Assembly: GCA_022712835.1 (NCBI GenBank)
Contig: JAFLJU010000235.1
Coordinates: 1-9,459, forward strand
Source: Desulfobacteraceae bacterium
GTDB lineage: Bacteria; Desulfobacterota; Desulfobacteria; Desulfobacterales; Desulfobacteraceae
Direction of reading: 5' to 3'
Length of the DNA stretch: 9,459 bases
Position numbers and translations under genes: made by a program
Shown: positions 1 through 6,468 of the stretch, piece after piece
Layout of the letters: every line of letters begins with the position of its first letter
How positions within the stretch are numbered: the first letter of the stretch is position 1
The notes under the pieces: generated by a model
The model's input: only the letters and a program-made list of their open reading frames with translations
Told to the model about the DNA's origin: nothing
The model's database searches: none

Positions 1-1703
1 CCGGCCATTTGCTGGGTTACCGAGTCCATTTCCACAACGGCTGTGCTGATCTGTTCGATCCCCTTGGCAAGCTCGGTGCTTGCACCGGTGATCCGATCAT
101 TTTTTTCTCCGATAACAGTGGCACTTTCCACAATCCCTTCAAAATTTTGATTCATCTCTTTGATGGCAGTGGAAATATCCCCGATTCTGGAAATGGTCTC
201 ATCCAGAAGCTCCTGGGTACTTTTGGCCGCCTCGGTCGATCGTTTTGCAAGATTTCGCACCTCATCTGCCACCACGGCAAAGCCAGCCCCGGCCTCTCCA
301 GCACGGGCCGCCTCAACCGCTGCATTCAAGGCCAGAAGATTGGTCTGAAACGCAATCTGGTCGATATTTTTGATGATCATACCGATTTTATCACTATCCG
401 CTTCAATTTTGTTGATTTTCAAGGTGATTTCAACAATGGCCCGCAGGGACTGTCCTGATTTTTCAATATTTTCGTTCATGAGTTCCTTTGTGCCAAGGGT
501 CATTTCAGAGGTCTGCTGGCTGTGGCTTAAAATTTCCTGGACAGCGGAAGATGTTTCTTCCACGGTGGCAGCCTGTTCCGATGCACTTTCCGCCAGCATC
601 TGACTGGTGGATGAAATCTGATTGGCAGCGGATCCAACCTGGATGGAACCATCTTTTATGCCGTTGGTTATTATTTTGAGAATTCCGGTTATCCGCCTGA
701 CAATGAAAAAGGACAAAAGAATTCCGATAACAATGATCACGGCACTGGCGGAGATAACACTGATCTCGGATTGTTTAGCAGAATCCAGCATCACCACATC
801 CGCCATGATATGTTTCCTGGCAGTCCCCCGAATCTCCTTTAACAAACTTTGAATAGCGACCAGTGAAGGCAGGGTCTTTTCCGCATAAATTGCATTGGCT
901 ATTTGAACCCCTTTTAATCTGTCCGCATTTAAGGCAATCGCCTTGTCAAGGGAGCCAAGCGTTTTGACGGCAAATACGTATGTTTTGTCAAGATACGCTT
1001 GATGGGCTTTTTTAAATTCATTGAGTCCCATATACTTTTCAATTTCCATGGCGCTCTCATGGAGCCCTTTGTGCAGGGGAACCATGGTATCTATAATGGC
1101 AGAAAACTGCGCATCTGTTTGTTTAAGTAAAGCGACATTTTCCGAATAGATCCATTTGCCAAGGCCGCATTTGGTTGGGTCCAGCTGGATATTTAATGCC
1201 GAGGATTGGCTTAAAAGGGCATCTTTAATTTTATGCATCCACAAGAGATGGTCTATTTTCTTTTCAATCAGAAATGTTCCCAGGCGCGAATCCACCTGTT
1301 GATAATTTTTACCTATTTCCTGTGCAGATTCGTGGAGGGCAAGATGGGGGGATTCGATTTTTTTAAGCAAGCCTCCCAGGGCCGGAACACGATTTTGGGC
1401 ATTCTTTCGCCCATCGCCGTAAAGCCACTTGCCAAACCCGCATTTGTGATCATCTGTTTCAACGGCCAGAACATGTACCCCGTCATCGGTTAACAGCCGA
1501 TTCACCTTATTGACCCAATTCAAATGGTCCACCTCTTTTTGTGCCAGAATCCCGTCCAGTTTATTACCGTCAATCACTTCACGGGCATTTCCAACAATAC
1601 TTTTAAAGCCCAGAAGGCTTATTCCCCCAACAACCATGAGCAGGATAAGAACAATGGCAAAACCGCCTGCAATCTGTTTACCAATGGTTAATTTTTTAAA
1701 CAT
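1..1703 (-). CDS. Methyl-accepting chemotaxis protein with two tandem CZB-like motifs in its extracytoplasmic domain (3' end missing)
   Basis: This is a transmembrane chemoreceptor that would signal to CheA/CheW. The frame is open from 1703 to the left edge (567 codons) and the C-terminal part of the signalling hairpin is missing. Residues about 8-32 form TM1 and about 315-335 form TM2. Between them lie two repeats of a zinc-binding CZB pattern: His60, Trp63, Cys88, GKWLY at 92-96, His120 and His124; then His152, Trp155, Cys179, GKWIY at 182-186, His211 and His215. After TM2 there is no full HAMP domain, only a short linker into the methylation helix ([12 protein letters not shown] near 375-386). 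The conserved hairpin tip is at about 448-486 ([19 protein letters not shown], then [12 protein letters not shown]). Three ATG codons lie in a row; the third (1703) is chosen because it sits 6 bases after AGGAG. It follows the STAS gene by 38 bases, so it is probably the third gene of that operon. The MCP call is certain; the ligand is inferred. Confidence 0.93.
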   Translation of the reverse strand, partial: MFKKLTIGKQIAGGFAIVLILLMVVGGISLLGFKSIVGNAREVIDGNKLDGILAQKEVDHLNWVNKVNRLLTDDGVHVLAVETDDHKCGFGKWLYGDGRKNAQNRVPALGGLLKKIESPHLALHESAQEIGKNYQQVDSRLGTFLIEKKIDHLLWMHKIKDALLSQSSALNIQLDPTKCGLGKWIYSENVALLKQTDAQFSAIIDTMVPLHKGLHESAMEIEKYMGLNEFKKAHQAYLDKTYVFAVKTLGSLDKAIALNADRLKGVQIANAIYAEKTLPSLVAIQSLLKEIRGTARKHIMADVVMLDSAKQSEISVISASAVIIVIGILLSFFIVRRITGILKIITNGIKDGSIQVGSAANQISSTSQMLAESASEQAATVEETSSAVQEILSHSQQTSEMTLGTKELMNENIEKSGQSLRAIVEITLKINKIEADSDKIGMIIKNIDQIAFQTNLLALNAAVEAARAGEAGAGFAVVADEVRNLAKRSTEAAKSTQELLDETISRIGDISTAIKEMNQNFEGIVESATVIGEKNDRITGASTELAKGIEQISTAVVEMDSVTQQMA

Positions 1704-1709
1704 CATCAT

Positions 1710-1714
1710 CTCCT
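1710..1714 (-). promoter_or_regulatory. Shine-Dalgarno (AGGAG) that decides the chemoreceptor start
   Basis: On the minus strand AGGAG is followed at once by ATGATGATG. The first ATG touches the motif, the second is 3 bases away and the third is 6 bases away. Normal ribosome spacing favours the third ATG (1703-1701), giving a protein that begins MFKKLTIG. Confidence 0.6.
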
Positions 1715-1741
1715 TTGTATATCATTATCGCCCGATGGAAT

Positions 1742-2050
1742 TTAAGATTTGCTCAATGAAAAAACCGTTTCCAGTTTAAGTGTTAAAAAAAGTTCATGGA
1801 TTCCAGGTGCAATATGTTCAATACAGATGGTGCCGCCATTCATGGCCACATCCTTATAAAACAGCAGCAGTTTGCCGATTCCGGCACTACCGATGTGGGT
1901 CACATTTTTAAAATCAAACACTACCTTATTAAAAGACGCTGTATACTGTGAACGAAACGTTTCTTTCAAAACGTTAGCACCCTGTTCATCTATTTCGCCC
2001 ACAATAGTGAACAAAATTTCATTTTCTTTTCTCTCAACAGATATTTCCAT
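1742..2050 (-). CDS. STAS-domain anti-sigma-factor antagonist (SpoIIAA/RsbV-like)
   Basis: This 102-residue protein is a single STAS domain, the usual length for stand-alone anti-anti-sigma factors. Such proteins bind an RsbW-type kinase when unphosphorylated and are released when a serine is phosphorylated. The diagnostic stretch is VVFDFKNVTHIGSAGIGKLL at about 43-62. Ser55 in the GSAG turn sits where RsbV/SpoIIAA proteins carry their phosphorylated serine region, so it is the likely phosphoacceptor; Ala56 follows where many relatives have a second Ser or Thr. The start has an AAAGGAA ribosome site 10 bases upstream. It begins 27 bases after the large sensor/phosphatase/kinase gene, which carries both enzymes expected to act on it, and ends 38 bases before the chemoreceptor. 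Family and operon placement are clear. The specific target, whether a sigma factor, a cyclase or the motility apparatus, cannot be told from this window. Confidence 0.92.
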   Translation of the reverse strand: MEISVERKENEILFTIVGEIDEQGANVLKETFRSQYTASFNKVVFDFKNVTHIGSAGIGKLLLFYKDVAMNGGTICIEHIAPGIHELFLTLKLETVFSLSKS

Positions 2051-2077
2051 TTTTTTTTATTTCCTTTATAAGGTTTA

Positions 2078-5000
2078 TTAACTCTGCCAGAGCTGTATCT
2101 GGTCAGATTCTATATTTAAATTTTTTCTATCATCAAGCACCTTTATCTTCTTAAAGGAAATGATGATATGACGGCCCTTATCCATCCAAAGAACATGGTC
2201 TGAAAAGTGCTGAATAATAAACAGGCCCCTGCCGCTCACCTTGGTGATATTTTCTGCCATGGTAGGGTCTGGCAAATCTTGAAAATCAAATCCTTTTCCC
2301 TGGTCAATCACTTCAAGTACAAAATCGTTGCGACAGCTGAATCGCACAAAAATTGATTTTTCAGGATTCTCCTGGTTGCCGTGTTTCCATGCATTGATAA
2401 CACTTTCTTCAAAAACCATCATCATTCTTTTTTCCAGATGGCCAAAGTCGTTACCCAGTTCACCTATAAAAAATTCAGCCTGAAAACCTTCAATAAACCG
2501 GGTGATATCCCCTGAATCTTTTGGAGAGAAACTCCTTTCCATAGCTTTGTCAGTGGGCTCGATTTCGACACCGATGAGACTGACATCGTCCAGAGAGGTA
2601 TTGACCGGTTTAATCCCATTGGACTTGGGAACAATGCTTTCCCCGGCAGACAGACAAATATGATCCAAAGTTTTTTCCAGAATTTGTGAAATCGGCAACA
2701 AATAATCCGGGTAAGTACTTTGCTGAATGATATTCTGGACAATGAGAGAAAGATCATCGGTTGTCAACACATGGCCCAGATGTTTCAGGGTCATTTCCAA
2801 TAATCCGTCCGTATAAAAGAGCAATTGATCACCATCATACAGTTGTAGTTTCTCTGCCGTGTAGGAAAGGTTCCTTAAAAAGGGCATGGGCAGATTATTG
2901 GCAGAGCTGCCGGGTTCAGGATATGCGGAAACCTGCCCTCTTCGAATCAAAAGAAAGGGGGGGTGACCTGCAGAGATATACTTTAAGACAAGGGTGTGGT
3001 GGTCAAGTTCAGCGTGTATAGCGGTAAAAAAGTCATCCTCATTAAAATATTTTGAAGCACACAGTTCATTGTTCAACTTGCCAACCATCGCTTCCAGGGT
3101 AGGAATCTGGGGATTGTAAAGGGCGGCATTGTGTAACAGATCCGTGAAAATGCTTCTTAAAATACAATTGACTTCATGGCCGGACTGGTCCTTCAAGCTG
3201 ACAAAGGTCTTGCCGGTCTTGGCATTTTCCATCACAAAATGCTGAACAAAATAATGGTCTCCGCCTTCTGCATTGCAAGGGACACAGATGGCCTCGGTAA
3301 AAAGACGACGATGATTGGGCAATTGGCAATACCTGGGAACCTCTTTGTTAATAAGGGTCATAATCTTTTTTGCCATATGAATATCAACCTCCTGCTTTTC
3401 AAGCAATCGCTTCATGTCAGAAATATCCAGAAAACTTTGAACAAGGTAGGTTTTCCCCCTGACATTTGCTGTTGCCAAGGACAGGCGAACCTTTAAATAC
3501 TCGCCCTGGGCTGTCCGGAGCTCATAATCTTCCACTTCAATTTTTTTTCTGGAAGCAAGCGCCTTTTGGATCCATGATTTTTCCAGATTGAAATAATCCC
3601 TTGAACTGCCTGTTAAGAGATCTTCAAGGGGACATCCCATCAATTTTGCCGCATAGGGATTTGCATCTATAATTAAAGGGCTTTTCGAATCGGTGACAAT
3701 CACACCTGTCTGGACCGTTGCCATAATCGCCTTTAAATAATCTTCATTTTCCTTTAATGCATCATAGGCTTTCTTTCGCTGGGTAATATCCCTTGATACA
3801 CCGTGTAGGGTGACAAGTTCTCCTTTATCGCTATATATCGGCGTCAGGGTTACCTCAACGGGCACAAGGGAATTGTTTTTATGAATGGTCTCCAGCAAAA
3901 TGGAAACCGAAGGTGCTTTGAAATTTTTTTTCTCTTCCCGACCCCTGACTCCCAGATCATTCACAAGATCTTGTATACGGGCCACCGATTCCCGGGTGTA
4001 TTTTTGTTCTAGGAATTGAGCCATATCTTCCTGTGACGTGTATCCCCGAAGCCTGTGAACAGATGGGCTGACATAGGTTGAATTTAAATCAACATCAGCG
4101 GTCCAGATGAGGTCAGTGGTTTTTTCCGCAATAAAACGATATCGTTTTTCACTCTTGGACAATGCCAGAGTCACTTTTTTTCGTTCCGTTATGTCCTTAA
4201 AGTTTTCAACTACCCCGAGAATTTGCCCTTCCGGCGATTTATAGGGGGTCGCCGTGAGCAAAAAAGACCTTGTTTCTCCGGTGTCCAACTGTTTTACCAC
4301 ATCCACTTCAATATGTTCTTCAAGATTTAAAATCCGCTTTAGGGTGCACCCTTTCGTAAAGCAGAAAGCGCCCTTAAACCATTCATGGCAGGGCCTGTCT
4401 TCAAGATCTTGCCTGGCTTTTCCTGTCATTTTTGCAAAGGTGTCGTTCACCCTTAGGACCGTATAATCGATGCCAATCACCCGCATCCCATCTGCGGCGG
4501 TATTAAAGATCTGGTTCAATTCAATATTGGCGTGCAAAAGCTTCACTGTAGCGCTTTTTAATTCATGGGTCCGTTCTTTAACCTTTGCCTCAAGGGTTTG
4601 ATTCAGCTCAATTATTTTATTGATCATGGACCCAAAACTGAAGTGAAGAACCACAAAAGCCCCCAGGATCAAAATCACGGTTAAGATAACCGCATTTTTC
4701 ATAAAGGCCTTGTAACTTATCATCTCCTTTGAAATATCCTGGGCCGTTAAAAATTGGCCAATGGTCTCCTGTTTAAAATCTTTCAAATGCCCGGAGCTAT
4801 AGAGGATATACTCTACACCTTTAATAACGGTTTTCTGGGGTGCCCGATTATTGAAGCCATATGCAGGAAGCAGTTTTTCAAACAAGGGTTTATGGATATA
4901 GGGATTTATGGACATCCCGCTTTGTTTAATTTCATTGGTACAAAACTGCCTGAACTCATCATTTAAAAGATAATCTGGAATATACCGTGCCACCTGAATA

Positions 5001-5575
5001 TTTAAGACCCGTTCAATGTTTTTTGCCACCTCCCCGACCTGGATACCAATTTCCACTGCGCCGATACAGGTTTTCTTGTAAAATACGGGTTTGGCCACCC
5101 GGTAAAAAAGGCCATGCTTTCCGATTTCATATCCCCGGACAGTGGCATGGGTTTCATGGACTGCCATGATCATAGGTCTAATATTTTTCAAATCATCACC
5201 AAATAAAGCGGGTTGATGCATTCTTAAGAAAGAACGGCCCGTGGGCAAGTGAAAATGCATGTTGGAATAAAATGAATTTTCTTCTTTAAAGGCTAAGTGC
5301 CAGGGCAGTGTTGCACGAAAAAGCCCTTCCCTGTCCCGGGTATGAAAGGCTGCAACCACCCTTTCATCATTTAGAATGTTATCAATGCGAATTTCATATA
5401 TAATGTTGGTAATATTGATGAGTTCGTCGATTAATATGTCGGTTCGCGCGGCAGTTTCAATAATTTTGCTGTCCATATTTTTTTGGTACATGCGGATGCC
5501 CCAGTACAGGAAGATCCCGGACAAAGTTGCGATGATCAGCATGATGGCAACAATCGATTTTACTTTTTCATTCAT
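2078..5575 (-). CDS. Membrane sensor with Cache and three PAS domains fused to a SpoIIE/PP2C phosphatase and an RsbW-like HATPase domain
   Basis: This one-piece partner-switching regulator probably both phosphorylates and dephosphorylates the STAS protein encoded next to it. Residue numbers count from an in-frame TTG at 5581; the ATG at 5575 is residue 3. Domains in order: TM1 (about 8-29); an extracytoplasmic double-Cache-like sensor (about 35-290, with FHLPTGRSFLRMHQP at 110-124 typical of that family); TM2 (about 296-316); a coiled-coil linker (320-350); PAS1 (355-468) with Cys398, Cys407 and Cys412; PAS2 (475-604); PAS3 (612-722); PP2C/SpoIIE phosphatase (about 760-1007) with likely metal ligands Asp775 (GGD), Asp798 (KDQSG), Asp925 (YTDG) and Asp998/999 (LDD); HATPase (about 1012-1147) with N box Glu1058, Glu1059, Asn1063 and HGN 1067-1069, G1 DQGKGFD 1093-1099 and G2 GRGL 1117-1120. 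All these motifs look intact. There is no HisKA/phospho-His box, so it is not a classical histidine kinase. The start is uncertain: neither ATG 5575 nor TTG 5581 has a well-spaced ribosome site. It is the first gene of the operon. Confidence 0.93.
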   Translation of the reverse strand: MNEKVKSIVAIMLIIATLSGIFLYWGIRMYQKNMDSKIIETAARTDILIDELINITNIIYEIRIDNILNDERVVAAFHTRDREGLFRATLPWHLAFKEENSFYSNMHFHLPTGRSFLRMHQPALFGDDLKNIRPMIMAVHETHATVRGYEIGKHGLFYRVAKPVFYKKTCIGAVEIGIQVGEVAKNIERVLNIQVARYIPDYLLNDEFRQFCTNEIKQSGMSINPYIHKPLFEKLLPAYGFNNRAPQKTVIKGVEYILYSSGHLKDFKQETIGQFLTAQDISKEMISYKAFMKNAVILTVILILGAFVVLHFSFGSMINKIIELNQTLEAKVKERTHELKSATVKLLHANIELNQIFNTAADGMRVIGIDYTVLRVNDTFAKMTGKARQDLEDRPCHEWFKGAFCFTKGCTLKRILNLEEHIEVDVVKQLDTGETRSFLLTATPYKSPEGQILGVVENFKDITERKKVTLALSKSEKRYRFIAEKTTDLIWTADVDLNSTYVSPSVHRLRGYTSQEDMAQFLEQKYTRESVARIQDLVNDLGVRGREEKKNFKAPSVSILLETIHKNNSLVPVEVTLTPIYSDKGELVTLHGVSRDITQRKKAYDALKENEDYLKAIMATVQTGVIVTDSKSPLIIDANPYAAKLMGCPLEDLLTGSSRDYFNLEKSWIQKALASRKKIEVEDYELRTAQGEYLKVRLSLATANVRGKTYLVQSFLDISDMKRLLEKQEVDIHMAKKIMTLINKEVPRYCQLPNHRRLFTEAICVPCNAEGGDHYFVQHFVMENAKTGKTFVSLKDQSGHEVNCILRSIFTDLLHNAALYNPQIPTLEAMVGKLNNELCASKYFNEDDFFTAIHAELDHHTLVLKYISAGHPPFLLIRRGQVSAYPEPGSSANNLPMPFLRNLSYTAEKLQLYDGDQLLFYTDGLLEMTLKHLGHVLTTDDLSLIVQNIIQQSTYPDYLLPISQILEKTLDHICLSAGESIVPKSNGIKPVNTSLDDVSLIGVEIEPTDKAMERSFSPKDSGDITRFIEGFQAEFFIGELGNDFGHLEKRMMMVFEESVINAWKHGNQENPEKSIFVRFSCRNDFVLEVIDQGKGFDFQDLPDPTMAENITKVSGRGLFIIQHFSDHVLWMDKGRHIIISFKKIKVLDDRKNLNIESDQIQLWQS

Positions 5576-5599
5576 AGGCAAACAACAAATGAGATCCTG

Positions 5600-5632
5600 A
5601 TTTTAACAAAATTTCGCAAAACAAATTTTAAC
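5600..5632. repeat. Pair of ATTTTAAC direct repeats
   Basis: ATTTTAAC occurs at 5600-5607 and again at 5625-5632, 25 bases start to start, in an AT-rich stretch between the promoter candidate and the start of the sensor gene. AAATTT also recurs inside. It could be a regulator site in the 5' leader or only AT-rich chance similarity. Confidence 0.3.
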
Positions 5633-5653
5633 GATTGAGTGGTGAAAAATGTT

Positions 5654-5682
5654 AATATACCAGGAGAATCTGCAGAAAGCAA
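5654..5682 (-). promoter_or_regulatory. Possible promoter of the sensor-STAS-chemoreceptor operon
   Basis: Read on the minus strand, TTGCTT (5682-5677) and TATATT (5659-5654) are separated by 17 bases, about 75 bases before the start codon. The -10 matches sigma70 at five of six positions, the -35 at only three. The same stretch also has GG-N10-GC (within 5677-5694, ending TTTGCTT), a weak sigma54-like layout whose -24 half is poor. Either reading is tentative. Confidence 0.3.
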
Positions 5683-5894
5683 ATATCATTCCGACGACCA
5701 GCAATTCTCGGTAACCTAAGACTGATGGTACCACCGGAAAACAATCCATGTTTAATCAGAATCGTCAAAAGCCCTATTTCCCATTACCGTCAAATTGGAA
5801 GTTAGATGCCATTCTACATCTGCTTGCCCAGGAAAAATAATCAGCCCTTCCAGGCCACCTGATGATAGTTTTTCGGCAAGAGATGTTTAACCGG

Positions 5895-5918
5895 GCCTGG
5901 GACAAATTTGTCCCAGGC
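5895..5918. repeat. Perfect 24-bp palindrome nested in further inverted repeats
   Basis: The half-site GCCTGGGACAAA is followed with no gap by its exact reverse complement. A third TGTCCCA copy follows at 5922-5928, and GGGCCT (5893-5898) pairs with AGGCCC (5935-5940), so alternative hairpins are possible. No run of T follows on either strand, so it is not a normal intrinsic terminator. It may be an operator for a dimeric regulator or a REP-like dispersed element; the sequence alone does not decide. Confidence 0.7.
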
Positions 5919-6024
5919 AACTGTCCCACACAAAAGGCCCATGATACAAAAAAGACAGCCATCCCCCACTGATTTATCCTTTCAACCATGCACCTGATTT
6001 TTTAACCCAATCAATAAAAGGCCC

Positions 6025-6053
6025 TTGAAAACCCCGATTTAATTGTTTATGCT
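6025..6053 (+). promoter_or_regulatory. Possible sigma70-type promoter of the cyd operon
   Basis: TTGAAA (6025-6030) and TATGCT (6048-6053) are 17 bases apart, each matching the consensus at four of six positions. Transcription would start near 6060, giving a leader of about 75 bases to the ATG at 6136 or about 120 to the GTG at 6181. No clear FNR or Rex operator was seen near it. Confidence 0.35.
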
Positions 6054-6135
6054 GATTTACTTTTAAATGATCCCAATTTTCTTGCGTCACTTCCTGGAAG
6101 ATCTGGCATGTAAATTGCTAATCACAAGCGTAAAA

Positions 6136-6423
6136 ATGAAAACCCAAATCTTGAACAAAAGGAATCAGGTATTTAAAAAAGTGGAAAAAACAAACCCCAT
6201 AAAAATTGCCGAGACTGTCTATACATTTTACAGGGACGGGTTCAAGGGAATGACCCTGGGAAAGAAACTGTGGAAAATAATTTTCATAAAACTCTTTGTG
6301 ATGTTTGTGATTTTAAAACTTTTTTTCTTTCCAAATTTTTTAAATACAAGCTTTGACACCGACCAGGAAAGGGGGGACTTTGTTCTTGAGCAAATGACAC
6401 GGAATGCGGATCCAAACAGATGA
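6136..6423 (+). CDS. DUF4492 small membrane protein upstream of cytochrome bd genes
   Basis: This is a 95-codon gene as called here. Residues about 23-85 match the DUF4492 style: a TVYTFYRDGFKGMTLGKKLW amphipathic lead-in (27-46), one hydrophobic segment at about 46-66 (IIFIKLFVMFVILKLFFF), then a short charged tail (TDQERGDFV). From memory, this family sits next to cydA in Bacteroidetes and Campylobacterota and is about 80 residues long; its role is unknown, perhaps in oxidase assembly or stability. Position fits: it ends 45 bases before cydA on the same strand. The start is uncertain. ATG 6136 lacks a ribosome site. GTG 6181, 10 bases after a weak AGGT, would give 80 residues and match the family length better. 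A still longer frame opens at ATG 6067 but its extra residues look non-conserved. Family assignment is by recognition, not a search. Confidence 0.8.
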   Translation: MKTQILNKRNQVFKKVEKTNPIKIAETVYTFYRDGFKGMTLGKKLWKIIFIKLFVMFVILKLFFFPNFLNTSFDTDQERGDFVLEQMTRNADPNR

Positions 6424-6468
6424 TCTCTACAAACCAAAATAGTACTTCATTTAACAGGAGGGAAAATA

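Larger units (their letters stand above)
5576..6135. other. Divergent non-coding region between the two operons
   Basis: About 560 bases separate the starts of the minus-strand sensor gene and the plus-strand DUF4492 gene. Nothing here reads as a convincing gene: short frames exist on both strands, but none has a ribosome site, a recognisable family or a sensible length. It holds candidate promoters for both operons, a short direct repeat near 5600, a TGGTACCA mini-palindrome at 5726-5733, and a perfect 24-bp palindrome at 5895-5918. Its length leaves room for regulation of both sides, and a degraded gene remnant cannot be excluded. Confidence 0.6.

Noticed and set aside
9..458. 149-codon plus-strand frame opposite the chemoreceptor
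   Set aside because: The minus strand encodes the conserved MCP signalling hairpin here, so this frame is its shadow.
2078..5575. Classical hybrid or sensor histidine kinase
   Set aside because: No HisKA phospho-His box precedes the ATPase domain; a PP2C domain lies there instead, and the N-box (EES...N...HGN) is of RsbW type.
5893..5940. The palindrome as a rho-independent terminator
   Set aside because: No T-run follows on either strand, and both flanking operons are transcribed away from it, so no gene ends here.
5703..5963. Plus-strand frame of about 85 codons with one internal TAA (5838-5840), which might be a broken gene
   Set aside because: The two halves match no family I recognise, there is no ribosome site before the ATG at 5748, and the second half is mostly palindrome sequence. 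A remnant is possible but cannot be supported.
5774..5989. 71-codon open frame on the minus strand in the divergent region
   Set aside because: No ribosome site, no recognisable family, and it runs through the 24-bp palindrome. It looks like a chance frame.
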